NCBI RefSeq assembly: GCF_003857035.1
Contig: NZ_QGSY01000158.1
Location: forward strand, 1 to 64,000
DNA: 64,000 nt
DNA from: Micromonospora arida
Lineage (GTDB): Bacteria > Actinomycetota > Actinomycetes > Mycobacteriales > Micromonosporaceae
Direction: 5' to 3'
The notes under the pieces were generated by a model that had not been told where the DNA came from, ran no database searches, and saw nothing but the letters and a program-made list of their open reading frames with translations. Below, in pieces: positions 36,536-46,044 of the stretch (positions are counted from its first letter, which is position 1; every line of letters begins with the position of its first letter). Both the position numbers and the translations under genes were made by a program.

Positions 36536-37774
36536 TCAGGAGCAGCGTGACGCGTCACCTCGCCGCGCCTTGGGGTGGCAGGTCCCCGCGCTGACGGGCG
36601 GCAGCGACGCGTACAGCTTGACCAGCTCGGCCAGGTAGCGGTCGCGGGACCAGGCCGCCACCGCCGCCCGGCCGTCCCGGATCACGGCCCCGCGCAACTC
36701 CCGCTCGGTCAGCAGCCGGGTCAGCAAAGCCCCGAACGCCGCCGGGCTGGGCTCGGCGACCGGCCGGGTGGTGCCGGTGCCGGGCCGCTCGACCAGCTGG
36801 GTGTCCACGATGGCCACCGGCAGTCCGTACGCCTCAGCTTCGGAGAGCACCAGGCCCTGGGTGTCGGTGGTGGAGGTGAACGCGAGCACGTCCGCCGCCC
36901 GGTAGTGGGCGCCGACCCGGTCGCGGGGCACCGGGCGCAGCAGGTGCAGCGCGTCGACGACGCCGTACCGGCGGGCCGTGCGGCGGACCGCGAGCCGGTG
37001 TCGCCGGGCCCCGAGCAGCACCAGTCGGGCGGCCGGCAACTCGCGACGGACCTGGGCGAACGCGGCCAGCAACAGCTCGGGGTTCTTCTCCGGCGTGGCC
37101 CGTCCCACCGCGAGCAGCACCGGCGCGTCCGCCGGGATGCCGAGCCGGGCCCGCAGCCGCCGCCGGTCGTCGGCGTCGGGATGCGGCGCGGCGGCCGGGG
37201 TCGGCAGGACCACGATCGGGGTACGCCCCGCCATCGCCGCCATCATCGTCGCTGTCTTCGCCGAAGGGGCGATGAGGACAGTGGTGTGGGCCAGGAGGGT
37301 TCGCCCGAGCGCCGCCAGTCGGGCCTGCCGACCCGGTCCGGGGTGGGCGAGCGCCCACAGGTCGCCCGCCCGCCAGCGCAGGCCCAGCCGCATGCCGGCG
37401 TACGCGGCCCCGATCGGGATCTCCGGGTAGTGCGCGGCGTACGCGACCAGGTCGGTGTGCCAGGTCAGCACGGTCGGTACGCCCCGGGCGGCGGCCCAGC
37501 GCAGGCCGGCGACGCCGAGCGGGCCGGTGGTGTGCACGTGCACCACGTCGACCGGTGCGCTGGGCGGCCGGGGCAGCGCCAACCGGTACGGCCGGGTCGG
37601 CACCGACAGCGAGGGCACCTCGCCCGGTCGGCGGCGACACCGGGACAGTGGGCCGGGGCAGTGCAGCACGACCCGGTGCCCGGCGGCGCGCAGCAGCGCC
37701 ACTGTGGTGCCGACCGAGGTGGCCACCCCCTCCGGGTTGGTGAGGTGGCTGTCGCTGACGTGGGCGATCCGCAC
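36536..37774 (-). CDS. Glycosyltransferase, GT4 family (GT-B fold)
   Basis: 412 aa. N-terminal RIAHVSDSHLTNPEGVATSV, then HVHTTGPLGVAGL and the C-terminal donor-binding domain (LAVGRATPEKNPELLLAAF; DVLAFTSTTDTQGLVLSEAEAYGLP with the EX7E-type motif). Resembles mannosyltransferases of the PimB/MgtA kind, so perhaps phospholipid or wall glycan mannosylation (inference). The last 18 residues (Cys/Arg/Lys-rich) look unlike the family, which fits a rearranged 3' end next to the truncated APH gene. Confidence 0.87.
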   Translation of the reverse strand: MRIAHVSDSHLTNPEGVATSVGTTVALLRAAGHRVVLHCPGPLSRCRRRPGEVPSLSVPTRPYRLALPRPPSAPVDVVHVHTTGPLGVAGLRWAAARGVPTVLTWHTDLVAYAAHYPEIPIGAAYAGMRLGLRWRAGDLWALAHPGPGRQARLAALGRTLLAHTTVLIAPSAKTATMMAAMAGRTPIVVLPTPAAAPHPDADDRRRLRARLGIPADAPVLLAVGRATPEKNPELLLAAFAQVRRELPAARLVLLGARRHRLAVRRTARRYGVVDALHLLRPVPRDRVGAHYRAADVLAFTSTTDTQGLVLSEAEAYGLPVAIVDTQLVERPGTGTTRPVAEPSPAAFGALLTRLLTERELRGAVIRDGRAAVAAWSRDRYLAELVKLYASLPPVSAGTCHPKARRGDASRCS

Positions 37775-37897
37775 GTTGCCATCGTGGCCGGCCCGCGCAC
37801 CCCCGGCCGTCCCGTCCGCGCCCGGCGGGGAAACGGTTGGCGCCCCCGGGCTGGTTCTGCTGCACTACCCGCTGGCGACGACGAAGGGGGAGACGCG

Positions 37898-38377
37898 GTG
37901 GAGTTGACGTTGACGCCGATGACGGCACAGGAACTGGACCGCTTGCGGGGGCCACTGGTGCAGGGGTACGCCGAGGACCTGGTGGCGCATCGGGGGATGA
38001 CGCCGGAGGCGGCCCTGGAACGGTCGAGCAGCCAGATCCGGGAGTCACTGCCGGCGGGCGTGGCCACCGAGAGGGCGTTGCTGCGGGTGGGCCGGGTCGG
38101 CGACACCGAGGTCGGCTGGATCTGGGCGACCCTGCCGGCGGTCGCCACCCCGAACCAGGCGTGGATCGACAACATCGAGGTGCACGACGAGCACCGCGGA
38201 CGAGGCTACGCGCGACGGATGATTCAGCTCATCGAGGCCGAACTCGCCCAGCTCGGCGTGCCCGAGCTGGGCCTGAACGTGTTCGGTTCGAACACCGTGG
38301 CGATCGGCCTCTACCGCAGTCTGGGCTTCGAGGTCACCTCCCAGCAGATGGCGAAGCGGATCGACCCGGCGGGCTGA
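37898..38377 (+). CDS. GNAT family N-acetyltransferase
   Basis: 159 aa from the GTG at 37898 (GGGGGAG upstream). The acetyl-CoA binding motif is EHRGRGYARRMI, followed by LNVFGSNTVAIGLYRSLGFEVTS. Acceptor unknown. Confidence 0.9.
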   Translation: MELTLTPMTAQELDRLRGPLVQGYAEDLVAHRGMTPEAALERSSSQIRESLPAGVATERALLRVGRVGDTEVGWIWATLPAVATPNQAWIDNIEVHDEHRGRGYARRMIQLIEAELAQLGVPELGLNVFGSNTVAIGLYRSLGFEVTSQQMAKRIDPAG

Positions 38378-38471
38378 GGTCGGAAGCGAGGCCCAGGACG
38401 GTCCCCCCGGCAGGACTGTTCACCTGCCCAGCGGGAAACCGGCGCGGACCGCACCTGGGGAGGAGCGACGG

Positions 38472-39614
38472 ATGACGCACGGCGCCGGACTGACCATCGG
38501 TGTGCTGGGCTCGTACGGTGGGCGAAACCTCGGCGACGAGGCGATCCTCACCGGCCTGCTCACCGATTTGCGTACGCAGGAACCGAACGCCCGGATCATC
38601 GTCTTCTCTCGGAACCCGGAGCACACCCGGGCCGCACACCCGGACGTCGAAGCGGTGCCCTGGGAGGGCGTGAGCCGTACCGACTCGGCCCTGGTCCTGG
38701 CCCAGCTCGACCTGCTCATCCTGGGCGGCGGCGGCATCCTGTACGACCGGGAGGCCCGCCGTTACCTGCGGGTGGTCCGGGTGGCCCAGGAACGCGGCCT
38801 GCCGCTGATCACGTACGCGGTGGGGGTCGGGCCGCTCAGCGACGGGGTGGACACCGGCATGGTCCGGGAAACGCTCTCCAGCGCGACCCAGGTGACCGTC
38901 CGGGACCAGGAGTCCCGAATGGTGCTGGAGGAGGCCGGTCTGCTCAACCCGATCACGGTCACCGCGGACCCGGCGTTCCTCCTGCAACCGGAGGAGTTCC
39001 CGGCCCACCTGCTGGCCGAGGAGGGTGTGCCGGTCGGCAAGCGCCTCGTCGGGATCAGCGTGCGGGAGCCGGGCCGGGCCGCCGAACGCCTCGACGTGGA
39101 CGGCTACCACCGGCTGCTGGCCCAGATCGGTGACTTCCTGGTGCACCGGATCGACGCGTACGTGCTGTTCGTACCGATGGAGCGCGACGACATCCGGCAC
39201 TCGCACGGGGTGCTGTCGCACATGGTCGCCGCCGAGCGAGGTCGCATCCTGCACGGCACCTACTCTCCGCAGCAGGTGCTGGGGCTGATGCGCCACTTCG
39301 ACCTGGTCGTCGGCATGCGCCTGCACTTCCTGATCTTCGCGGCGATGGTCGGTACGCCGTTCCTGCCCCTGCCGTACGCCGGCAAGGTCTTCGACCTGGC
39401 CCAACGGCTCGGCGTGCCGGCGCTACGCGGCGTGGAGCGAGAGGTCGAGGGGCCACTGCTGGCCGAGGTCGACCGACTCTGGGACGAGCGGGAGCAACGC
39501 GCCGAGGCCACCGCACGACGGGTGGCGGAGGTGTGCGATCAGGCGCGGGGCACCTCGGAGGTCACCCGCGGCGTGTTGGAGAGCCTGCGAAGCCAGACCC
39601 TCACCCGGGTCTGA
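38472..39614 (+). CDS. Polysaccharide pyruvyltransferase family protein
   Basis: 380 aa. GSYGGRNLGDEAILTGLL, LLILGGGGILYD, GISVREP and HFDLVVGMRLHFLIFAA are the motifs of the CsaB/WcaK pyruvyltransferase family, which transfers pyruvate from PEP to surface glycans. No S-layer or exopolysaccharide genes are adjacent, though a GT4 gene is 700 nt upstream on the other strand. Confidence 0.88.
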   Translation: MTHGAGLTIGVLGSYGGRNLGDEAILTGLLTDLRTQEPNARIIVFSRNPEHTRAAHPDVEAVPWEGVSRTDSALVLAQLDLLILGGGGILYDREARRYLRVVRVAQERGLPLITYAVGVGPLSDGVDTGMVRETLSSATQVTVRDQESRMVLEEAGLLNPITVTADPAFLLQPEEFPAHLLAEEGVPVGKRLVGISVREPGRAAERLDVDGYHRLLAQIGDFLVHRIDAYVLFVPMERDDIRHSHGVLSHMVAAERGRILHGTYSPQQVLGLMRHFDLVVGMRLHFLIFAAMVGTPFLPLPYAGKVFDLAQRLGVPALRGVEREVEGPLLAEVDRLWDEREQRAEATARRVAEVCDQARGTSEVTRGVLESLRSQTLTRV

Positions 39615-39622
39615 GCGGGGGG

Positions 39623-39829
39623 TCACACCGCCGGGCCGGTCCACCGGTAGCGCCACTCACGGGCCTCCTCGCGGGCGGTCTCCAACTCGTAGATCTGCGC
39701 GTCGGCCAGCCCACCGGAGCCGAGGTGATGGTGGGTCAGCGGCGGACGACCGTTGCTGTCCAGTTCGACGGTGATGGTCTGCCCGTCCGCCGTGCCGCCG
39801 ACGAGAAGGATCTGCACGGATGAAGCCAT
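39623..39829 (-). CDS. Small hypothetical protein
   Basis: 68 aa: SSVQILLVGGTADGQTITVELDSNG then a linker with HHH, then an acidic helix ending WRYRWTG. The VGGxADGQ start and the terminal YRW recall small phage-like proteins common in actinobacteria, but no phage genes are nearby. Overlaps nothing and is convergent with the pyruvyltransferase gene, 8 nt away. Confidence 0.6.
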   Translation of the reverse strand: MASSVQILLVGGTADGQTITVELDSNGRPPLTHHHLGSGGLADAQIYELETAREEAREWRYRWTGPAV

Positions 39830-39911
39830 GCGCCCATCCTGCCCGGCGTAGCGCCCGCCCGCAGCGGTTAGCGGGGCAGCGGGGCGCCCGGCCCGTAACT
39901 AGGGTCGGCGG

Positions 39912-40430
39912 ATGGAGCAGACGATCGATCCCACGCTCGGTCCGGTGCTCGCCCGCACCGGCGACGAACGCGCCGTCCTGACCTCGTTCCTCGACTTCCA
40001 CCGCGCCGTGTTGCTGCGCAAACTGCGCGGTCTCTCCGACGCCGACGCCCGCCGCCGGCTGGTGCCGTCGGCGACCACGCTCGCCGGGCTGGTCAAGCAC
40101 CTGACCCTGGTCGAGCGGAACTGGTTTCCGACCCTGTTGGCCCCCGAGCCCGGCGACGTCTACCTGACCTCCGAGGAGGACGCCGTCGCCAGCTTCACCC
40201 TCGGCGACCAGGAGACCGTCGCCGGGCTCGCTGAGGCGTACGAGCGGGCCTGCGCCCGTTCCCGAGCGGTCGCCGCGAGCATCGACCTCGACCACGTGGT
40301 GCCGCATCCGCAGCTCGGTGAGGTGTCACTGCGCTGGATTCTGGTGCACATGATCGAAGAGACGGCCCGGCACGCGGGCCACGCCGACATCTTGCGCGAG
40401 TTGACCGACGGCGAGGCCGGCGCGCTCTGA
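39912..40430 (+). CDS. DinB-like (DUF664) protein
   Basis: 172 aa four-helix bundle. The metal-binding His triad is visible: VKHLTLVERNWF and HMIEETARHAGHADILRE. Members are thought to be thiol (mycothiol, bacillithiol) transferases; actual substrate unknown. Convergent with the PfkB gene. Confidence 0.88.
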   Translation: MEQTIDPTLGPVLARTGDERAVLTSFLDFHRAVLLRKLRGLSDADARRRLVPSATTLAGLVKHLTLVERNWFPTLLAPEPGDVYLTSEEDAVASFTLGDQETVAGLAEAYERACARSRAVAASIDLDHVVPHPQLGEVSLRWILVHMIEETARHAGHADILRELTDGEAGAL

Positions 40431-40458
40431 GCCCCGGGTCGGCGCAGGCCGTCGGCCG

Positions 40459-41331
40459 TCAACCGGTGGGCAACAGGCCCGGCGGGTACTCCATCCCGTC
40501 ATGCGTACAGGCCGCAGCGGCAACCCGCGCCGCGTACCGGGCGGCACGCGCCAGTGGCTCACCGCGCAGCCGGGCGGCGATCAGGCCGGCCGCGAAGGCG
40601 TCGCCCGCCCCGTTGGTGTCCACCACCGGCTTTGCCGGGACGGCGGGCGGGACGGGCAGTGCCGTGCCGTCGCCCGGGTACAGTTCGGCGCCGTCCGCGC
40701 CGCGGGTCACCACCACCATCCGGGGTGCCAGCGTGCCGGCGAGCGACGCGGCCCGGTCGCCCAACCGCACCCCGCTCAGCAGAACCAGGTCGACGACCTC
40801 CGCGAACGGCCGATGGTAGGTGTTCTCGCCGTCCCAGTCGTGCAGGTCGGTGGAGAGCGCCACACCCTTCGGAACGGCAGCTCGCACGGCGGACAGCAAC
40901 GGCACCGCCCAGTCCATGATCGAGAGGTGGACGTGCCGGGCGTCGCGGACCAGTGCGGCCAACTCGGTGGCGGGAAACGGTGGACCACCCTGCCACGGGC
41001 GCGGGTCGTACAGCGACGTGCGCCGCCCACCCGGATCCACCAGGTTCACCGACCGGCGGGTGCCGCCCGGGTGCTCGGCCAGCAGCGCCGGCACCTCGGC
41101 CCGGGTCAACGCCGCTCGGACCAGCTCACCGGCCGGGTCCGCACCGAGGGTGTCGACCACCAGTACGCGCAGGCCGAGCGCCCGAGCGGCCAACGCCACC
41201 CCGGCGCCGGTGTTGCCGATCCGCAGCTCGATCGGCTCGACGGTGTGGGAATCGGCAGCCGGGAGCGGCAGCGCGGGCACCCGAACCCGTACGTCCACCC
41301 CAAGCCCGCCAAGAACCAGCAGATCGACCAC
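40459..41331 (-). CDS. PfkB family sugar kinase
   Basis: 290 aa. LGGLGVDVRVRVPALP and the NTGAGVALAARALG substrate loop at the N-terminus, catalytic DTNGAGDAFAAGL near the C-terminus (Asp as base). Ribokinase-like; substrate (ribose, fructose, nucleoside or other) not determined. No partner genes. Confidence 0.9.
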   Translation of the reverse strand: MVDLLVLGGLGVDVRVRVPALPLPAADSHTVEPIELRIGNTGAGVALAARALGLRVLVVDTLGADPAGELVRAALTRAEVPALLAEHPGGTRRSVNLVDPGGRRTSLYDPRPWQGGPPFPATELAALVRDARHVHLSIMDWAVPLLSAVRAAVPKGVALSTDLHDWDGENTYHRPFAEVVDLVLLSGVRLGDRAASLAGTLAPRMVVVTRGADGAELYPGDGTALPVPPAVPAKPVVDTNGAGDAFAAGLIAARLRGEPLARAARYAARVAAAACTHDGMEYPPGLLPTG

Positions 41332-41373
41332 AACGCCGACGCTAGCCCGTTGCCGCTCCCACCTCCAGTGCCC

Positions 41374-41445
41374 CGCGATCTTGCGCTTTCTGTCGCGACA
41401 AAAGGTGCATCATTCGTAGAACGCCGACACGAACTGCAAGATCGC
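41374..41445. repeat. Palindromic intergenic repeat, family 1 (copy C)
   Basis: GCGATCTTGC (41374-41383) pairs with GCAAGATCGC (41436-41445); inner CTGTCGCGACA is itself a palindrome. It lies between the divergent PfkB and SNF2 genes. Confidence 0.88.
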
Positions 41446-41523
41446 GCAGGTGGGCCGGTGGGTGCGGACGTCTGGTCAGGCGGGCCGCCTATCCTGGGGG
41501 CGGGCGGCGACTAGGGGGAGCAG

Positions 41524-44500
41524 GTGCTGGTCATCCACGGGCTGTGGTTGCCCGGCGGCAGCTCGACCGGCGGCCTCGCCGTCTGGGCCGAGGACAGCGC
41601 CGCACCGATTCCCGCTGCGCGTTCGGGCCGACCGGCCCGGGAACGCCCGCACCCCTTCGCCGCCGGGCACACCCACCTGGCCGCCGTCCTCGCCGACGCC
41701 GCCGAGCCGACCCGGCCGGACACCGCGTTGCTCACCCTGCCCACCCTGGCGGGCGCGCCGACCGACTCACCCGAGCTGATCCGCACCACCGTCGCACCTG
41801 CGACCCGCGGCCGGCTCACCCTGGCCGGGTGGCGGGTCCCCACCCTGGTGTACGCCCCGGACGACGCCCTGTCGCTGCTGCAAGCCCTGGACGACATCCC
41901 GGCGGTGGCCGGGGCCACCCTGCGGCACCTCGCCGAGCTGGCCGACTTCGCCGCCGACCTGGTGACCCGTGGCCGCGTCCTCCCCGGCGTGCGCACGGGC
42001 GACCAGCTGCCCGGTGCTGGCGCGACGGCGGCGTCAGGAGCTACTGGGCAGGCGGCAGCGCAGGCGATCTGGCGTCCGCTGCTGACCGGCACCGACGCCG
42101 CCTGGGCGCGCTCGCTGGCGCTGGCCCTGCCACCCGCTGCCCGAGCCGCCGTCCTGCCGCCCGCCACCGCCGCGTTGCCGTCCACCGCCGTCCTGCCGCC
42201 CAGCGCCGCCGCTGCTCAGGGGTCCACCGGGAGCGCCGCCGCCTCCGCTGCGGCGACCGTCGGTTCGGGCGGGCCTGAGCTGACCGCTGCCGCCCTGGTC
42301 GCGGATGCGCTGGATGCGTTGACCGACGCTGCCGCACGGGCTGCGCTGGCGACCACGACGCTGGCCCGAGGGCTGCGCCCGGGTGGCCCGGCGCCGGCCT
42401 GGCTGGCCGCGCTCGCCGGCCCGCAGCGGGACTTCACCATCGACCCGGCCGGGCTGGCCACCCTCTCCGCCGAACTGGACGCCTGGCAGCGCGACGCCGC
42501 CGGTGGCCCGGTGCGGGCCAGTTTCCGCCTGGTGGAACCAGCCCCCGACGAGGTCACCGAACCGATCCTGGCCACCCGGGCGCTACCCGCCGACGGCGCG
42601 CCCGTGCCCGCCGACGACGCGCCCGTGCCGGTGCCCGCCGACGACGCACCCGTGCCGGTGCCGGTCGGGTCGATCGGTGCCGGGCGCTGGCGGTTGGAGT
42701 TCGGGTTGCAGGCCGCGGACGAACCCGGCCTGCACGTCGACGCCGGGGAGATCTGGCGAGCGCCGCAGACCCTCGGCGGCCTGGTCGGCCGGACGACCAG
42801 CCCGCAGGAGACGCTCCTCGCCGAGCTGGGCCGGGCCAGTCGGCTCTGGCCGGATCTGGACGCCGCGCTGCGTACCGCCGCCCCGGAGGCGATGGACCTC
42901 GACGTCGAGGGGGCGCACCGGTTCCTCAGTGCGGGCGCCCCGGTGCTGCACGCGGCCGGTTTCGGGGTGCTGCTGCCCTCCTGGTGGCAGCGTCCGTCGG
43001 CACGACTGGGCGCCCGGTTGCGAGCGCGCAGCCGCACCGCGCCGGGCACGGTGGGTGGCGCCGATGCCGGTGTCGGTCTGGACGCCCTGGTCGACTACCG
43101 CTGGGAAATCGCGCTCGGTGACCAGCCGCTGTCCGCCGAGGAGTTGGCGGCGTTGGCCGAGACGAAGACCCCGTTGGTACGGCTCCGCGGCCGGTGGGTG
43201 GAGCTGGACCCGGGGCGGCTCGCGGCCGGGCTGCGCCTGCTCCGCTCCGCGGGCGAGCTGACCGTCGCCGACCTGCTCCGCCTCGGGCTGGCCGACGGCG
43301 AGGCCACCGGCGAGCTGCCGGTGTTGGAGGTGACCGCCGACGGGGCGCTGGGCGACCTGCTCGCCGGCGCGGTCGAGCGGCGGCTCACCCCGCTGGACCC
43401 GCCACCGGGCTTCCGGGGGACGCTGCGGCCGTACCAGCAGCGGGGACTGGCCTGGCTGGCCTTCCTGCGCTCACTGGGCCTGGGCGGTGTGCTCGCCGAC
43501 GACATGGGGCTGGGCAAGACGGTGCAACTGCTCGCGCTGCTCGCCGGGGACCCACCGGAGGCCGGGCCGACCCTGCTGGTCTGTCCGATGTCGCTGGTCG
43601 GCAACTGGCAGCGGGAGGCGGCCCGGTTCACCCCGGAGCTGCGGGTACACGTACACCACGGTGCCGAGCGGGCGCGGGGGGCGGAGTTCACCGCGGCCGC
43701 GCACGGCGCGGACCTGGTCCTCACCACCTACTCGGTTGCCGCTCGCGACGCCGCCGACCTGGCCGGCATCGACTGGCACCGGGTCGTGGTGGACGAGGCG
43801 CAGGCGATCAAGAACGCGTCGACCCGGCAGGCCGAGGCGGTTCGCGCGCTGCCCGCCCGGCAGCGGGTGGCGGTGACCGGTACGCCGGTGGAGAACCGCC
43901 TCGCCGACCTCTGGTCGATCATGCAGTTCGCCAACCCGGGTCTGCTCGGGCCGGCGGCGACGTTCCGCAAACGGTTCGCCGAGCCGATCGAGCGGCACGG
44001 TGACGCCGAGGCCGCCGAGCGGCTCCGCCGGATCACCGGCCCGTTCGTGTTGCGCCGGCTCAAGACCGACTCGTCGATCATCTCCGACCTGCCGGAGAAG
44101 CTGGAGATGGAGGTGCTCTGCAACCTCACCGCGGAGCAGGCCGCGCTGTACCGGGTGGTGGTCGACGACATGCTCGCCCGGATCGAGACCAGCGACGGCA
44201 TCGAACGACGCGGCCTGGTGCTGGCCACCATGACCCGCCTCAAGCAGGTCTGCAACCACCCCGCCCAACTGCTGCGCGACGGCTCACCGCTGGAGGGCCG
44301 CTCCGGCAAGCTGGCTCGGCTCACCGAGATCCTGGAGGAGGTGCTGGCGGCGGGGGAGCGGGCGCTGCTCTTCACCCAGTACGCCGAGTTCGGTGCGATG
44401 TTGCGGGGTCACCTGTCGGCGCGGTTCGGCCGGGAGGTGCTGTTCCTGCACGGTGGCCTCGGAAAGGCCGAGCGGGACGCCCTGGTGCAGCGTTTCCAGT

Positions 44501-44841
44501 CGGCGGAGGGTCCGCCGCTGTTCGTCCTCTCTCTCAAGGCCGGCGGCACGGGGCTGACCCTGACCGCCGCGAACCACGTGGTGCATGTGGACCGGTGGTG
44601 GAACCCGGCGGTCGAGGACCAGGCCACCGACCGGGCGTTCCGGATCGGGCAGCGCCGACGGGTGCAGGTGCGCAAGTTCGTGTGCGCCGGCACCGTCGAG
44701 GAGAAGGTGGCCGCGCTGATCGCCGACAAGCGCAGCCTCGCCGAGCGGGTGGTCGGCACCGGCGAGCAGTGGATCACCGAGTTGTCCACCGGCCAGTTGC
44801 GGGACCTGTTCGCCCTGGAAGCCGGCGCGGTGGTGGAGTGA
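41524..44841 (+). CDS. SNF2/RapA family helicase-like ATPase
   Basis: 1105 aa. The first 620 residues include an SNF2-associated domain and Ala/Pro-rich linkers (a short repeat of PADDAPVPVP near 360). The ATPase core has DDMGLGKT at about 659-666, VVVDEAQAIKN near 755 and the C-lobe VDRWWNPAVEDQATDRAFRIGQ. A dsDNA translocase rather than a strand-separating helicase (family knowledge). GTG start with AGGGGGAG 3 nt upstream. Stop overlaps the SWIM gene start (GTGA), so they are translated as a pair. Confidence 0.93.
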   Translation: MLVIHGLWLPGGSSTGGLAVWAEDSAAPIPAARSGRPARERPHPFAAGHTHLAAVLADAAEPTRPDTALLTLPTLAGAPTDSPELIRTTVAPATRGRLTLAGWRVPTLVYAPDDALSLLQALDDIPAVAGATLRHLAELADFAADLVTRGRVLPGVRTGDQLPGAGATAASGATGQAAAQAIWRPLLTGTDAAWARSLALALPPAARAAVLPPATAALPSTAVLPPSAAAAQGSTGSAAASAAATVGSGGPELTAAALVADALDALTDAAARAALATTTLARGLRPGGPAPAWLAALAGPQRDFTIDPAGLATLSAELDAWQRDAAGGPVRASFRLVEPAPDEVTEPILATRALPADGAPVPADDAPVPVPADDAPVPVPVGSIGAGRWRLEFGLQAADEPGLHVDAGEIWRAPQTLGGLVGRTTSPQETLLAELGRASRLWPDLDAALRTAAPEAMDLDVEGAHRFLSAGAPVLHAAGFGVLLPSWWQRPSARLGARLRARSRTAPGTVGGADAGVGLDALVDYRWEIALGDQPLSAEELAALAETKTPLVRLRGRWVELDPGRLAAGLRLLRSAGELTVADLLRLGLADGEATGELPVLEVTADGALGDLLAGAVERRLTPLDPPPGFRGTLRPYQQRGLAWLAFLRSLGLGGVLADDMGLGKTVQLLALLAGDPPEAGPTLLVCPMSLVGNWQREAARFTPELRVHVHHGAERARGAEFTAAAHGADLVLTTYSVAARDAADLAGIDWHRVVVDEAQAIKNASTRQAEAVRALPARQRVAVTGTPVENRLADLWSIMQFANPGLLGPAATFRKRFAEPIERHGDAEAAERLRRITGPFVLRRLKTDSSIISDLPEKLEMEVLCNLTAEQAALYRVVVDDMLARIETSDGIERRGLVLATMTRLKQVCNHPAQLLRDGSPLEGRSGKLARLTEILEEVLAAGERALLFTQYAEFGAMLRGHLSARFGREVLFLHGGLGKAERDALVQRFQSAEGPPLFVLSLKAGGTGLTLTAANHVVHVDRWWNPAVEDQATDRAFRIGQRRRVQVRKFVCAGTVEEKVAALIADKRSLAERVVGTGEQWITELSTGQLRDLFALEAGAVVE

Positions 44842-45740
44842 CGGACTTCGCCGACTACGGGCGCCCGCGTCGGGTCGACGGGGGTCTGCGGGCGCGTAGT
44901 ACCCGGGGCGCGATCGGCAGGTCCTGGTGGTCGCGGCGTTTCCTGGAGGTGCTGGAGTCGTTCGCGCTCGGCACCCGGCTGACCCGGGGCCGGTCCTACG
45001 CGCGGGCCGGTCAGGTGCTCACGCTCGACATCACACCCGGCCGGGTCGACGCGGTGGTGCAGGGCTCACGGCCGCAGCCGTACCAGGTGTCGATCGCGCT
45101 GAAGCCGTTCCCGGCGGCGCTCTGGTCCCGAATCGAGGACGAGCTGGCCGGGCAGGCGTTCTTCAGCGCCCGGCTGCTCGCCGGGGACCTCCCCGACGAG
45201 TTGGAGGAGCTGTTCGCCGCCGCCGGCGCGCCGCTCTTCCCGGCCGCCGTGGGCGAGTTGACCCAGCGCTGCAACTGCCCCGACTTCGCGGTGCCGTGCA
45301 AACACCTCGCGGCGACGTTCTACCTGTTGGCCGAGGCGTTCGACGCGGACCCGTTCGAGTTGCTGCACTGGCGCGGTCGGTCCCGGGCGGAGTTGCTCGA
45401 CGAACTTCGCGCCCGGCGGGCCGCGACCACCGGTGCCACCCCACCGCCCCCACCGGTCGACCCACCGTCCGAATCGGACGGTGCGGTGTCGACAGTGGAG
45501 GCCGTGGCACCGGTCGGTGCCGCCCGGGCGCTCGCCGGGCTGTCGGCGACGCCGTTGGCGGATACGGCGGACCGGTTCTGGTCAGCGCCGGTGCCGCTGC
45601 CGGATCGGCCGCCCCGACTGGTGACCGGCACCGACCTGCTGCTGCGCCAGCTCGGAGCGCCGGCCCCGGCCATCGGTGGGCCGGGACTGCTCGAACGGTT
45701 GCGCCGCGCGTACCGGGCGTTCGGTCCGGCCGACAGGTGA
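44838..45740 (+). CDS. SWIM zinc-finger protein
   Basis: 300 aa. The SWIM motif CxCx(n)CxH is RCNCPDFAVPCKHLAATFY at about residues 138-156; RSWWSRRFLEVLESFALGTRLTRGRSYARAG at the start is typical of the partner of actinobacterial SNF2 enzymes. Probably binds DNA or protein and works with the SNF2 ATPase. The last 100 residues are Pro/Ala/Thr-rich. Confidence 0.92.
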   Translation: MTDFADYGRPRRVDGGLRARSTRGAIGRSWWSRRFLEVLESFALGTRLTRGRSYARAGQVLTLDITPGRVDAVVQGSRPQPYQVSIALKPFPAALWSRIEDELAGQAFFSARLLAGDLPDELEELFAAAGAPLFPAAVGELTQRCNCPDFAVPCKHLAATFYLLAEAFDADPFELLHWRGRSRAELLDELRARRAATTGATPPPPPVDPPSESDGAVSTVEAVAPVGAARALAGLSATPLADTADRFWSAPVPLPDRPPRLVTGTDLLLRQLGAPAPAIGGPGLLERLRRAYRAFGPADR

Positions 45741-45786
45741 GCTGTCACGTCCACCGGTTGAGCCGTCCCGTCGAGCGGTTGAGCAG

Positions 45787-46044
45787 TCACGTCCAGCGGC
45801 GGCGGAACCGCCACATGATCGCGGCATTGGCCACCAGCACCACCGCGCAGATCGCGCCGGTGAGTCGACCGGCGAACACGGCTATCGCCGGCAGCGACGC
45901 CCACAGCACGATGGTCAACAACATCAGGTAGCGGCCCCTGCGGGCTCGGGCCCGGTGGTCCAGCCGGTTGAAGAAGGCCGGGTCACTTTCCCGGAGCTGA
46001 CGGGTGATCTGGTCGAATCTGCGCTGATCCTCTTTGCTGAGCAT
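45787..46044 (-). CDS. DUF3040 family membrane protein
   Basis: 85 aa. Starts LSKEDQRRFDQITRQLRESDPAFF, a cytoplasmic helix typical of DUF3040, then two transmembrane helices and a basic end (MWRFRRRW). Function unknown; common in actinobacteria as a single gene. Confidence 0.9.
   Translation of the reverse strand: MLSKEDQRRFDQITRQLRESDPAFFNRLDHRARARRGRYLMLLTIVLWASLPAIAVFAGRLTGAICAVVLVANAAIMWRFRRRWT

Noticed and set aside
38472-39829. Exopolysaccharide or prophage island, from the pyruvyltransferase and the small phage-like protein.
   Set aside because: No integrase, capsid, flippase or polymerase genes, and base composition is like the rest.
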